A stretch of 64,000 bases of DNA from Mycobacterium bourgelatii (GCF_010723575.1 NZ_BLKZ01000001.1:1612001-1676000); one strand, 5' to 3'; shown: positions 37,601 through 45,837, counted from the stretch's first letter. Program-made: numbers and translations. The notes: generated from the letters alone by a model not told the origin.

Positions 37601-39798
37601 CGCCGATGGATCTGGTCAACTTCCATGTCCACGCCGGCACTTTGGCCGTCGACATTCCGGCGATCACGATCCCGCAAATCGTGGCGAACGCGGGCGGCTC
37701 GGCTTATGTCATCCCGAGCGACATCAGACTGATCCACTTCCCGGCGACACCTGGCATCGGCAACACGAGCACCACCCCGTCGTCCGGCTTCTTCAATTCT
37801 GGCGCGGGCGGGGGATCGGGCTGGGGCAACGTCGGAACCGGCATGTCCGGCTGGTGGAACCAGGCATCGAGCGCGCTGCTCGGAACCAGCTCGGGCTACT
37901 TCAACGTCGGTGCGCTGGGGTCGGGGGTGCTGAACTGGGGTTCGGGGTTGTCGGGGTTCTACAACACCAGCGCGTTGGGCGTCGAGACGCCGGCGTTGGT
38001 GTCGGGTTTGGGCAATTTCGGCCACCAGGTGTCGGGGTTGTTGGCGGCGGGCTCCGCGTTGAACCAGTCCGCCATCATCAACATCGGTTTGGCCGATGTC
38101 GGCAACGGCAATCTCGGCCTGGGCAACCTCGGGGACTTCAATCTGGGTGCGGCCAACGTCGGCGAGGCGAACCTGGGCTTTGGCAATCTGGGCGGCGGCA
38201 ATTTCGGGTTGGGCAATATCGGCCACGGCAACCTCGGGTTCGGCAACTCTGGTTTGGGTTCGGGTGTGGCCGGCGTCGGCAACGTCGGGTTCGGCAATGC
38301 CGGCAGCGGCAATGCCGGGTTGGCCAATGTCGGGTTGGGCAATATCGGGTTGGCCAACACGGGCAACAACAACTGGGGGATCGGGCTCACCGGTAACAAC
38401 CTGACCGGTATCGGTGGCTTTAACTCCGGGGCGGGCAACATCGGGTTGTTCAATTCCGGTACCGGCAACGTGGGGTTCTTCAATACCGGGACGGGCAACT
38501 TCGGGTTGTTCAACTCGGGCAGCTACAACACCGGCCTCGGCAATTCCGGGGTGGCCAGTTCGGGGTTGTTCAATGCGGGGAACTTCAACACCGGCCTGCT
38601 CAATGCCGGGCACTACAACACCGGCAGCTTCAACGCGGGCAGCACCAATACCGGCGATTTCAACCCGGGCAACATCAACACCGGCTGGTTCAACACCGGC
38701 CACTCCAACACCGGCATCGCCAACGCCGGCAACGTCAATACCGGCGCCTTCCTGGCGGGCGACTACAGCAACGGCACCCTGTGGCGGGGCAGCTACGAGG
38801 GCCTGCCCGGCCTATCGCTCGTTTACACCATTCCCCAATTCCCGGCGGTGGCCGGCGATGTTAGCGGCGCCATCGATGCGTTCACCCTCCTGCCGCCGAT
38901 CGACATCCCCTCGGTTCCGCTATTCGTCACACTCACCGGCCACGCGGGGCCCGTCAATATCCCGTCCATCCCCATTCCCTCCATCCATGTCAGCGCCAAC
39001 CCAACCGTCGACATCGGCCCGATCACTATCGCGCCCATCACCATCTCGACCCCGGGTCTGGAGATCAGATACTCGAGCGCCGGCGTCTTGTCGATATCCG
39101 GCGGGAGCGGACCTGGTGTCCTTGCCGCCAGCTACCTTCCCGCCATTCATTTCCAAGTCATCGCCGAAACGCCCGGGGGAATTAGTAGCAGCTCGTCGAA
39201 TTTCGCCATACATCCGATCGTCTTCAACCCGACGACCGCGACCGCTTTGGGATTCACTATTGGCGGCCCGATCCACGTGGGTCTGCCTGTGTCGGTGACC
39301 ATTCCGGGCTTCGACATCGCGGCTTCGGGGGTTCCCAAATTCGCGCTCGGCATGGCAGTGAATCTCGAGACCCCGTCCTCCACCTGGCCGATCACCGTGG
39401 CATTCGACCGGCTCCCGCTCGAGATTCACGTCAACTCCACGGCGGGCCCCGTCAACATCCCGATCTTCGGATTCGGGGGGACTCCTGGTTTCTGGAACAC
39501 CACCCCACTGCCGTCGTCAGGGATCTTCAACGTTGGCGGCGGTGGCGGCTCGGGCTTCTGGAACAGCGGCTCGGGCATGTCGGGCTGGTTCAACGCCATC
39601 TCGGATCCCGTCCTCGGATCGGCCTCGGGCTTCTACAACTTCGGCACGCAGCTTTCGGGCCTGCTCAACCGCGGCGCGGGGCTGTCGGGGGCCCTCAATA
39701 CCGGCGCGCTTGACCTCGTCATCTCGTCGGTTGTTTCCGGCTTCAACAACTTCGGTCAGCGATTGTCTGGCTGGCTTTATCAGGGCACCGGGCCGTAA
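28684..39798 (+). CDS. Giant PPE-MPTR protein
   Basis: 3,704 residues with a GTG start (VNFQVLPPEINS) and a strong ribosome binding site. Residues 1-180 are a PPE domain with the PPE motif at about 7-10 and WQGPSS near 58. The rest alternates MPTR pentapeptide blocks (NxGxGNxG, e.g. FNSGTGNVGFFN) with about six non-repetitive, isoleucine/proline-rich spacers of roughly 220-250 residues. Spacers start near nt 29940, 31640, 33370, 35200, 37020 and 38800. Each contains IGPI.I.PI strands and several contain an FFPDG motif, and each is followed by SSGFFNSGAGG...SGWWNQA. Size and design match M. tuberculosis PPE54-56. PPE-MPTR proteins are ESX-5 substrates; the repeats likely form a beta-solenoid. 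A PE_PGRS gene follows 29 nt downstream. Confidence 0.92.
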   Translation: MNFQVLPPEINSVLMHGGAGPEPLLAAANAWEGLAAELGSAADSFRSVTAGLVGAAWQGPSSAAMAAAAAPYAGWLDAVAIAADAVGSQARAMVGVFEAALAATVDPVVVAANRSELVSLVLSNVFGQNAPAIAATEAAYELMWAEDVAAMVGYHAGASAAVAALPGFSEARALNLNAGLANVGNYNLGLGNVGNFNVGGANVGGQNLGAANSGSGNIGFSNVGSNNFGFGNSGLSAGLPGFQNVGLANAGSGNSGFANLGLGNIGVANTGNNNWGIGLTGNNLTGIGGLNSGTGNIGLFNSGTGNVGFFNSGTGNFGLFNSGSYNTGIGNSGIASSGLFNLGSFSTGLANTGDYNTGSFNAGSFNTGDFNVGHTNTGWLNTGHVNTGIANSGNVNTGGFIAGNYSNGMFMVGDYQGLNGFAGGSSIPPIPIGLGIKTEIGPINLLPIPVIPTIPIDIHRTITFPRLVVPDITIPAFGGGMKIPIVLGPLTISPITLFPAQVWGPLTLNAGPFNVLGLLRIPAMSGPGSFINGPIEVDTSVPQFPLTVSWNSPAVTAFPNGISIPKSPLQLTTEVHLGAPGFTIPSFGITDQPISFTIDITGQVDGLTIPAITISRIPLDIGGGINIGPIPIHGIDIPANPGFGNTTAAPSSGFFNSGAGGTSGFGNFGAGVSGWWNQASIAELGAGSGFANAGSLHSGLLNFGTGISGFYNSAALGAPAFVSGLGNVGQQVSGLMSVGDGLGRAFIDNVGLADVGHANLGLGNVGEHNVGAANIGASNIGLGNVGGGNFGFGNVGSANFGFGNSGLGAGVAGLSNIGFGNAGSGNFGLANVGLGNLGFANTGNNNWGIGLTGDNLTGIGGFNSGNGNIGLFNSGTGNVGFFNSGTGNFGLFNSGSYNSGIGNTGTASTGLFNAGNFNTGLANTGHYNTGSLNAGNVNTGDFNPGNVNTGWFNTGRASTGLANAGEMNTGAFMTGNYNNGMLWRGDYQGLASAYFGPYVERSPITMHVAATIGPMHVEPIAVPALHFTITEAVVGLGPIDISPITVPAIPIQAWGSVHVAENSYAPILALESRVDTILLRIGSFELRNPLVTIAQYGDPVGFYLSNIRVDGVRLSGPTVNSDIAVAISVATDSLTLFPDGYTIPGQTFLNFNVTASNEAFTFFPDGYSIPKATAGITNFSGGIDPFTMLASGFTLSIPAGVDGAVHIGAIHFPAINMAPTPGIGNTTTAPSSGFFNSGAGGGSGFGNFGSGMSGWWNQAHDALLGAGSASGWANYGGLGSGVLNFGSGVSGLYNVSTLAMGTPAVVSGVGNAGQQLSGLLAAGTALSQSSGISNLGLGNLGDFNLGAANVGEANLGFGNLGSGNFGLGNIGHGNLGFGNSGLGSGVAGVGNVGFGNAGSGNAGLANVGLGNIGLANTGNNNWGIGLTGNNLTGIGGFNSGAGNIGLFNSGTGNVGFFNTGTGNFGLFNSGSYNTGLGNSGVASSGLFNAGNFNTGLLNAGHYNTGSFNAGSTNTGDFNPGNINTGWFNTGHSNTGIANSGTLNTGFFITGNGNNGIFWRGNYEGLIALSYGVTMPEFPIDIATRGGIGPFIISDIDILPELQFKVGGDAFYNVALPDIPIPEIRIILGGGFDLNFNAPQAKLLSPIHASGTLSTSPLTASNIVINLNMNYLVPKILQDILFFPPVLTITLAQPIVIESLSMGAFSFPLNVDQEAVILKAISVVEFIPLDAPPIEIPADIIDGISLDDILSIEWSIDIPAVSVEAMTIPAVPLDYDIPLAAGPFNIPIIDFKAIPGLGNSGTLASSGFFNSGGGGGSGFFNAGSAVSGFLHQASSSSVGTLSGLGNAGGLASGLLNSGTSISGWFNVSTLDADRSSLISGFSNMGDHVSGVSYQGLLAMLTYPSDLGKILEPLTAELRQLDIFNALNLGNVGGINVGFGNAGEFNLGVGNAGGDNFGGGNFGAQNFGFGNIGNGNVGFGNIGVDNLGFGNAGLTPGISGVGNLGFGNAGSGNTGLANIGLGNIGLANTGNNNWGIGLTGNNLTGIGGLNSGIGNVGLFNSGTGNIGFFNTGTGNFGLFNSGSYNTGFGNSGIASSGLFNAGDFNTGIGNAGHYNTGSFNTGNTNTGDFNTGNTNTGWFNSGNTNTGVFNTGNVNTGAFNSGNFNNGVLWTGDWHGTYGFTLNIEIPGSTLLDFNQTFDFGPIKITDPIHIDGIDFDIFELINIGPFAIDPIDIGFKLDIHELQEIPSIVFLEEMTIGGETYTITTSAPSVNESFFTLPLIKVKIPLPFTGPNTVWTIGQHNGIYNAGTAENPVWYAKEPVTGIVLYTGKTNPSTGYTSIAMPRLTIPEIATKPIPLKIDIGGGLDFTLFPDGLSIPRDAIPLNFSMTGGLEPFTFFPDGLWIESLPLHAAINITVPHSNVVLLHIPAAPGFGNTSPVPSSGFFNSGAGGVSGFGNFGAGVSGWWNQAHGALVGMGSGFGNVGALGSGVLNWGSGLSGFYNTSALGVETPALVSGLGNLGHQVSGLLAAGSALNQSAIINIGLADVGNGNLGLGNIGNLNLGAANVGEANLGFGNLGGGNFGLGNIGHGNLGFGNSGLGSGVAGVGNVGFGNAGSGNAGLANVGLGNIGLANTGNNNWGIGLTGNNLTGIGGFNSGAGNIGLFNSGTGNVGFFNTGTGNFGLFNSGSYNTGFGNSGVASSGLFNAGNFNTGLLNAGHYNTGSFNAGSTNTGDFNPGNINTGWFNTGHSNTGIANSGDVGTGALMSANYSNGIFGRGDYQGLLHYTYDYPLPKIPFLDIQASASFGPVVVPPIPIPAINVHLDGSVSLGEFFIEPIDIPALNPDIMGSIGFGPIHLPSVRIPGIDGLSVVMHADPVRAPDTSVGPFIIWTSDGVGGAPTYYTIGQTYEEPPAGMPGFATGDLYTLGGLVGQTHSVLTVITQGFDTPEINIGRIQLGFHVPVFIDPFTIFPDGLQFSPMDLVNFHVHAGTLAVDIPAITIPQIVANAGGSAYVIPSDIRLIHFPATPGIGNTSTTPSSGFFNSGAGGGSGWGNVGTGMSGWWNQASSALLGTSSGYFNVGALGSGVLNWGSGLSGFYNTSALGVETPALVSGLGNFGHQVSGLLAAGSALNQSAIINIGLADVGNGNLGLGNLGDFNLGAANVGEANLGFGNLGGGNFGLGNIGHGNLGFGNSGLGSGVAGVGNVGFGNAGSGNAGLANVGLGNIGLANTGNNNWGIGLTGNNLTGIGGFNSGAGNIGLFNSGTGNVGFFNTGTGNFGLFNSGSYNTGLGNSGVASSGLFNAGNFNTGLLNAGHYNTGSFNAGSTNTGDFNPGNINTGWFNTGHSNTGIANAGNVNTGAFLAGDYSNGTLWRGSYEGLPGLSLVYTIPQFPAVAGDVSGAIDAFTLLPPIDIPSVPLFVTLTGHAGPVNIPSIPIPSIHVSANPTVDIGPITIAPITISTPGLEIRYSSAGVLSISGGSGPGVLAASYLPAIHFQVIAETPGGISSSSSNFAIHPIVFNPTTATALGFTIGGPIHVGLPVSVTIPGFDIAASGVPKFALGMAVNLETPSSTWPITVAFDRLPLEIHVNSTAGPVNIPIFGFGGTPGFWNTTPLPSSGIFNVGGGGGSGFWNSGSGMSGWFNAISDPVLGSASGFYNFGTQLSGLLNRGAGLSGALNTGALDLVISSVVSGFNNFGQRLSGWLYQGTGP
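32701..33297 (+). repeat. MPTR module copy 1 (nearly identical DNA)
   Basis: This 597-bp block matches 38128-38724 at a constant offset of 5,427 bp with very few differences. It encodes one MPTR block of the PPE protein. Confidence 0.75.
36121..36939 (+). repeat. MPTR module copy 2 (nearly identical DNA)
   Basis: This 819-bp block matches 37906-38724 at an exact offset of 1,785 bp (595 codons) with no indel, and third positions are conserved too. Confidence 0.8.
37906..38724 (+). repeat. MPTR module copy 3 (nearly identical DNA)
   Basis: Partner of 36121-36939. The spacer between copies 2 and 3 is unique, so only the MPTR parts have been homogenised. Confidence 0.8.
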
Positions 39799-39827
39799 TC
39801 GCCGCGGGCAGCAGAAAGGAAATTCGA

Positions 39828-42800
39828 ATGTCATTTGTGAGTGCGGCCCCCGAGTTGGTGACATCCGCGGCGGCAGAGCTGAGCGGCATCGGTGCCGCGG
39901 TCAGTGGGGCCAACGCGGCCGCCTTGGCACCGACCGTGGAGATCCTCAGTGCCGGCGCCGACGAGGTGTCGGCGGCCATCGCGGCGTTGTTCGGTACGCA
40001 TGCTGCGGAATACCAGGCGATAGGTGCGCAAGCAACGGCGTTCCACGACCAGTTCATCCAGGCGTTGAGCGCGAGCGGGCGCGCGTATGCGGCCGCCGAA
40101 GCGCTCAACGTGGGGCCGTTACAACCCCTGCTGGATCTGATCAATGCGCCCACCCAGCTGCTACTGGGGCGTCCGCTGATCGGTGACGGCGCCGACGGCG
40201 CCGCCGGGACCGGCCAGGCCGGCGGGGCTGGCGGCATCTTGTACGGCAACGGCGGGGCCGGCGGTTCAGGTGCGCCGGGTCAGGCCGGCGGTGCCGGGGG
40301 TTCGGCCGGGCTATGGGGCTCGGGTGGGGCCGGTGGCGCCGGAGGTGGCCCGATCGCTCCCGGGGGGCCGGGTGGCAACGGCGGCAATGGGGGCTCTGGT
40401 GGGTGGTTGTACGGCAATGGCGGGGCCGGCGGCGCAGGTGCCAACGGCGGGCTGGGTGCGATAGCCGGTAACGGCGGGAATGGCGGTCACAGTCGCTTGG
40501 TAGGCACTCCCGGTGTGGGTGGCGCCGGTGGTAGTGCGACGGGCGGGACAGGCGGGGCCGGCGGGGCCGGCGGGTCCGCAGGGGTGTTCGGCAACGGCGC
40601 AGATGGTGGTGCTGGCGGCGCGGGCAAATTCGGTGGTGCCGGCGGTCACGGCGGCGGAGCTGGACTGAGCGGGAACGGCGGCAATGGCGCTGTCGGCGGC
40701 GCCGGTAACGGCGGCGCGGGCGGTAGGGGCGGCGACGGTGGCACCGGGGGTTTGTTCGGCGACGGCGGTGTCGGCGCTGCTGGGCAGAACGGCGGCGCCG
40801 GTGGGCTCGGTGGCAACGCCCGCTTGTTCGGGAACGGCGGGGCCGGCGGTTCTGGTGGAGATGTGACCGCTGGGGCCAACCTCAATGGCGGAGCCGGCGG
40901 TCACGGGGGCATCGGCGGAGTCTTGTATGGCAACGGCGCGGCCGGTGGATCCGGCGGCTTTGGTGCAGCCGGCATCGACGGAGCCGACGGCGGCTCCGGA
41001 GGTGCGGGCGGCGCCGGCGGCAGGAGCTTCTTGTTCGGTGTGGGCGGCGCCGGTGGTCACGGCGGGGACGGCGCGACCGGCAGCATTGGTGCGCCTGCCG
41101 GGGGCCCGGGTCTTGACGGCGGACGCGGCGGTAACGGCGGTAACGGCGGGGCCGGCGGTGCCGGCGGAGCCGGCGGGCTCTTGAGCGGATTGGTCAGTCC
41201 GGCAGTGCACGGGGCCGGCGGAAATGGCGGTGATGGCGCGGGTCCCGGCGATGGCGCCCAGGGCGGCAACGGCAGCTTCAACTTTGGCGGAAATGGTCAG
41301 GGGGGTCGCGGCGGCGATGGCGGAAACCCCGGGGTCGGCGGAGCCGGCGGGGCTGGTGGTGCCGGATTCACCAGCAGCGGCCCGAACGGTAGCGCCGGCA
41401 GTGATTCCACTGGCCCCGGCAACGGCGGTAAGGGTGGCAATGGTGCCAACGCCGCTGCGGCTACGCCCGGTGCAGATGGCGGCAACGGCGGGGCCGGCGG
41501 CAACGGAGGCCTGTACGGCAAAGGCGGGGCCGGCGGAAGGGGCGGCAATGGGTCCCCGGGTACGGCGGGCCTCTCCGGCGAGAACGGTGTCGACGGTGGG
41601 GCAGGTGGGCATGGTGGCGCAGGCGGCGCCGGTGGAGCCAGGGCCGGTGATGGCGGGGCCGGCGGCGTTGGGGGAAACGGCGGGGGCGGTGGACAGGGCG
41701 GCGCCGGCTCCAACGCCGTCGCAGGTCAGGACGGCGGCAGAGGCGGCGACGGGGGCTTCGGTGGGGCTGGGGAACGGCGGTGCTGGTGGGAGTGCCCCGG
41801 CGGGCGCCCACGGGATCGGTGGAGTCGGTGGCAATGGCGGTGCTGGCGCGGCTGGCGGTAACGGCGGTACCGGTGGCGATGGCGACATCTTCTTCAACGA
41901 CGGCGTAGGCGGCACCGGCGGCGACGGTGGTGATCGTGGCCTGGGTGGGGCTGGCGGGAAGGGCGGCGACAGTGGCGGCGGTATTTTCGCCGCAAACGGC
42001 ACCGATGGCGCGCATCCCGGCAGCGGTGGAAACGGGGGCGCGGGCGGTAAGGGTGCCGACGCCCCCTTCCCGGGGGGCGACGGTGCGAAGGGCGGTAAGG
42101 GCGGCAAAGGGGGATCGGTCGGCGACGGCGGCACCGGCGGCGTTGGTGGAACCGGAGGTCAGGGCAACTCGGGCGTGCCGGTCGCGGGGCCTGGTGCTGA
42201 CGGCCAATCCGGATTCACTGGCGGGACCGGTGGTGCCGGGGGCGAAGGCGGCAGTGGCGGCTCGCTCTTCGGCAAAGGTGGCAACGGCGGTGCCGGCGGC
42301 GTAGGCGGGGTCGGCGGCACCGGCAGCAACGGCAACAACGGAAGTAACGCCGTCATTGCGGGTACCGGCAACGGCGGGAACGGCGGCAACGGCGGCAACG
42401 GCGGCAGCGGTGGGCAAGGGGGGGTCGGCGGGGCCGGCGGGACCGGGCCAAGCGGGAGCGGCAGCCAAGGAGTGGGTGGCGCCGGCGGTCAAGGCGGCAA
42501 CAGCGGTATGGGAGGCAACGGCGGCAACGGCGCGCCAGGATCATTCGACTTCGGCGACATGACGGGCAACGGGGGAGCCGGCGGCAACGGTGGTAAGTCC
42601 GGCAACGTTGGCGCCGGCGGCGCGGGCGGCGCCGGCAGTACTAACGGCGCCAATGGCGGCAACGGCCTCATCCCCAGCGCCGGCGGCAACGGCGGCAACG
42701 GCGGCAACGGCGCCGACAACCTGACTGCTGGCGGCAAAGGCGGAAACGGCGGGGCCGGCGGCAACGGCGGCACGGTCATCGGTAACGGCGGTGACGGCGG

Positions 42801-43899
42801 AAATGGCGGTAAAGGCGGAACAGGCACGGCGGGTGCAATCAACACCGTCGGCGGCACGGGCGGCGAAGGCGGCCAGGGTGGCCAGGGCGGCAACGCGGGC
42901 TTCCTCATCGGTGACGGCGGTAACGGCGGCGCCGGCGGCACGGGCGGCACCGGCGGCACCGGCGGCACCGGGCTCACCGGCAAAGACGGCTTATCTCCGC
43001 TCAATGCGGGCGGCAACGGTGGTGACGGCGATCCCGGCGGCACCGGCGCGCAAGGCGGGCAAGGCGGTAAAGGCGGTGCAGGTGGTTTGGGAGGTTCCGG
43101 CAGCGTGAGCGGCAAAGCCGGCGACATCGGCGACGGCGGGGCTGGCGGCAGGGGTGGTACCGGTGGCACCGGCGGCACTGGCGGCAAGGGAGGTAACGGC
43201 GACCAAGCCGTCGTGTCGAACCCGGTCACCGGGTCCGGCGGGAAGGGCGGTCGCGGCGGCGAGTTTGGCGCCGGTGGCCTTGGTGGAGCTGGTGGTTCGG
43301 TTGATGCCCCGACGGGCGCAAACGGCCTGTCAGGCAATGGCGGCAACGGCGGCAATGGCGGTGCGGGCGCCGCAGCCAACGCGATCGATCCCAACGTTGG
43401 TACCGGCGGGGACGGCGGCACCGGCGGCGGCGGCTTAAACGGTGGCAATGGCGGCAAGGGCGGGCAGGGCGGGGCCGGCTCGTCAGCACACCCCGGAGGC
43501 GGCGTAGGCGGCAAAGGCGGCAACGGCGGCACCGGATTCGGTTTCCTCTTTGAAGGCGGCGGCTCGGGTGGGAGTGGCGGTGCCGGCGGCTTAGGCGGCG
43601 TTGGTTTGGCGGGAAACCTTCTCAACCCGGACGGCGGTAACGGGGGCACCGGCGGCGCCGGTGGTTTGGGCGGCGTCGGGCAAGTGTTCGGGGGTGACGG
43701 CGGCAAGGGCGGCGATGGGGGCACCGGTGGTAGTGCGGGCTTGAGTGGCGATCCCGGTGTCGGAGGCAAAGGCGGCAACGGCGGTTCGGGCGGAACCTCG
43801 TTGTTATTCGGCGCCGGTAGCTTCGGTGGCGACGGCTCCAACGGCGTCGGGCAGACGGGCGGCACAGGCGGGACCAGTGGAAAAGGTGGCGGGAACTGA
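39828..43899 (+). pseudogene. PE_PGRS protein gene, frameshifted
   Basis: The PE domain (MSFVSAAPELVTSAAAELSG) and the LLGRPLIGDGADG junction are intact, with ATG after AGAAAGGAAATT. The first frame runs PGRS repeats to about 41762, then leaves the repeat and stops at 41861. The overlapping frame picks up the GGAGG/GNGG repeats from the same point and ends at 43899 (GGTSGKGGGN). Removing one G from the GGGG run at 41763-41766 restores a single protein of about 1,357 residues. It follows the giant PPE gene by 29 nt and is probably cotranscribed. The shift may be real, slippage-prone, or a sequencing error. Confidence 0.85.
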
Positions 43900-44073
43900 A
43901 GCCACCTCCTTTTTGACGATGTGCAATGGCACCGCCGGCATCGTCGTTGCCGCCGAAAGCGCATTACGGTGACTGCGTCGGAAGCCCTCGAGGTCGGGTC
44001 CAGGAATACGGTCCGGCAATCATGGCCAAGACTTCGCCAGCGAAGGCGGGCCGTGGCCGCAACTGTCAGGCCG

Positions 44074-44685
44074 TCACCTGCCGCAAAGCTTGCGCGCCAA
44101 GCTTTCCCACGCGTCACCCAACGTCTCGAGGGTGTGACCGCCGTTGGCGAGTTGGTGTTCGACGTAGTCGACGTGAAGCAGGGCGAGCAGGGCGTCGGTC
44201 TGCGCTTCGAGATCGCCGGTCGTCTGGGCCGACTGAAGTAACACCCGCACATGGGTGCGGTGCACCAGAGCCGCCGGCGCCTGACGGGTGATGGGATCGC
44301 GGCTGGCCTCTGACAGCAGTTGTCGGTGCGCATGCACGAATCGCAACCGCTCGCGCCCGAACGCCAGCAGCCGCTCCAGCGGAGGCGCGTCTGGGCCAAG
44401 CGGGGGAGGGCCGAACAGAAAGGCCTGCTGACTGGCCCGTTCGTCCTCGTCGAGCAGCACCATCATCAGGCCGGCGCGGCTTCCGAAACGGCGAAACAGG
44501 GTGCCCTTGCCGACACCGGCGGCTGCGGCAATGTCGTCCATGGTGACGGCCTCGGCGCCGCGTTGGGCGACCAAGTTGCGTGCCGCCTCCAGCAGTAGCG
44601 CCCGATTGCGAGCGGCGTCGCCCCGTTCTGGGCGTGTCTGGGGCGGAGCGACGACCAGTTCGCCCAAGTCCCTCACCCCGCTCAT
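44074..44685 (-). CDS. TetR-family regulator, divergent from the FMN reductase
   Basis: 203 residues, matching Rv3055 in context. The HTH is seen as VTMDDIAAAAGVGKGTLFRRFG (split around residues 47-68). The C-terminal domain resembles the group with a conserved RDPIT segment and HVDYVEHQLANGG end. It is divergent from the NAD(P)H-dependent FMN reductase gene; an extended inverted repeat between them is the likely operator for both. The convergent PE_PGRS gene ends 174 nt away, with nothing recognisable in that gap. Confidence 0.88.
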   Translation of the reverse strand: MSGVRDLGELVVAPPQTRPERGDAARNRALLLEAARNLVAQRGAEAVTMDDIAAAAGVGKGTLFRRFGSRAGLMMVLLDEDERASQQAFLFGPPPLGPDAPPLERLLAFGRERLRFVHAHRQLLSEASRDPITRQAPAALVHRTHVRVLLQSAQTTGDLEAQTDALLALLHVDYVEHQLANGGHTLETLGDAWESLARKLCGR

Positions 44686-44706
44686 CTCTGCACTGTAACT
44701 CCGCTG

Positions 44707-44736
44707 GAATAAAACGGACCGTAGTCCACTTTATTC
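44707..44736. promoter_or_regulatory. TetR operator upstream of the FMN reductase
   Basis: GAATAAAACGGAC (44707-44719) and GTCCACTTTATTC (44724-44736) pair at 11 of 13 positions around a 4-nt centre, between the two divergent genes. Confidence 0.65.
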
Positions 44737-44773
44737 GTGCGATGATGTACACCAACTAACGAAGGGAACGGAA

Positions 44774-45343
44774 GTGCCGGAAAATTCCGACATCAAAGTC
44801 TTGACGCTCGTGGGCAGCTTGCGTGCGGCGTCGGTCAACCGCCAGATCGCCGAACTGGCCGCTCAGGTCGCCCCGGAGGGCGTCACTGTCACCGTGTTCG
44901 AAGGATTGGGGGACTTACCGTTCTACAACGAGGAGATCGATGACGCGATGAACGCGGACGTCGAGCAGGCTCCGGCCGCCGTGGCCGCGCTCCGTTCCGC
45001 TGCCGCTGACGCCGACGCCGCCCTGGTGGTCACGCCGGAGTACAACGGCAGTTTTCCCGCAGTGGTCAAGAATGCGATCGACTGGCTCTCCCGCCCGTTC
45101 GGCGACGGAGCGTTGAAGGGCAAGCCGTTAGCGGTCATCGGCGGCTCCTTGGGCCAGTACGGCGGGGTGTGGGCGCATGACGACACCCGCAAGTCTTTCG
45201 GCATCGCCGGCGCGCGCGTCGTCGACTCGATCAAGCTGTCGGTACCGTTCCGGAGCCTGGACGGCAAGGCCCCGGCCGAGCATGAGGAGCTCACGGCGAA
45301 TGTGCGGGACGCCGTCGGCAAGCTTGCGGCCGAGGTCGCCTGA
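44774..45343 (+). CDS. NAD(P)H-dependent FMN reductase
   Basis: 189 residues with a GTG start after GAAGGGAACGG. Flavodoxin-like fold with the FMN phosphate loop GSLRAASVNRQ at 14-24, TPEYNGSFP (about 87-95) and GGSLGQYGG, typical of the NADPH-dependent FMN reductase/azoreductase family and matching Rv3054c. It reduces free flavin or quinones. It is divergent from, and probably repressed by, the adjacent TetR protein. Confidence 0.9.
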   Translation: MPENSDIKVLTLVGSLRAASVNRQIAELAAQVAPEGVTVTVFEGLGDLPFYNEEIDDAMNADVEQAPAAVAALRSAAADADAALVVTPEYNGSFPAVVKNAIDWLSRPFGDGALKGKPLAVIGGSLGQYGGVWAHDDTRKSFGIAGARVVDSIKLSVPFRSLDGKAPAEHEELTANVRDAVGKLAAEVA

Positions 45344-45360
45344 CCCGCAGTAACGAGCAC

Positions 45361-45402
45361 AGCAAAGCCGCCAGCCGCGTTCTGGCGGCTTTGCTGGCTT
45401 TT
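45361..45402 (+). terminator. Strong intrinsic terminator
   Basis: AGCAAAGCCGCCAG (45361-45374) and CTGGCGGCTTTGCT (45382-45395) form a perfect 14-bp stem with a 7-nt loop, followed by GGCTTTT. It ends the FMN reductase transcript 18 nt after the stop. Confidence 0.9.
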
Positions 45403-45566
45403 GCTGGCCTTTGCTGACGGGGCGGGCCTTCAGTTAGGGCGGCCGGGTTGTCGGTGCCCGCTGATATACCAAAGTGCATGAACCCCGCCGCCACCGGTTG
45501 TGATCTGCGACACGCCGAGACACGCCGGTTTTCAGGCTTACGACCAGGGAATTTCAAGTTTGTCAT

Positions 45567-45614
45567 TCAGAACATGTTGTACCTCTTCTCCTTGTCACCC
45601 CCTAGGTGTAGTGT
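45567..45614 (+). promoter_or_regulatory. Paired NrdR-like boxes before nrdHIE
   Basis: Box 1 at 45567-45582 has the palindromic core AACATGTT; box 2 at 45599-45614 is CCCCTAGGTGTAGTGT. Their starts are exactly 32 bp apart, the spacing typical of NrdR sites, and box 2 is nearly identical to a box before nrdF (51412-51427). NrdR represses ribonucleotide reductase genes. Confidence 0.65.
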
Positions 45615-45669
45615 TTCGAACACCGGCAGACCCCAAGTTCACCGGGTTCCACGAGGTCCAAGGAGCGCG

Positions 45670-45837
45670 ATGAACTTCCCGGAATCGGCATGTTCAAGTC
45701 GATCGACTTGGCGGCCGCAGCACGGGAATGTTGGGGCTCGGCAGGTCGCTGAACTAAGCGGAGAAGTACCCCTCGACAGTTGCCAGCTTTGTCAAGTACC
45801 CCGTCCCCACTTCCGCAAAGGAGCGGTACGCCCATGA
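45670..45837 (+). other. Upstream ORF overlapping the nrdH start
   Basis: A 55-codon ORF with AAGGAG 6 nt before its ATG ends in TGA that overlaps the nrdH ATG (ATGA). It contains a CxxC (SCQLC). Its third codon positions are only about half G/C, unlike real genes here, so it is more likely a coupling uORF in the long nrdH leader than a conserved protein. Confidence 0.35.

Noticed and set aside
29220..39790. CRISPR-like or tandem-repeat array in the PPE gene
   Set aside because: The repeats are coding MPTR pentapeptides in one frame with variable spacing, without fixed-length unique spacers.
43900..44073. Feature in the gap between PE_PGRS and the TetR gene
   Set aside because: No hairpin, gene or operator of note was seen; short ORFs here are shadows.
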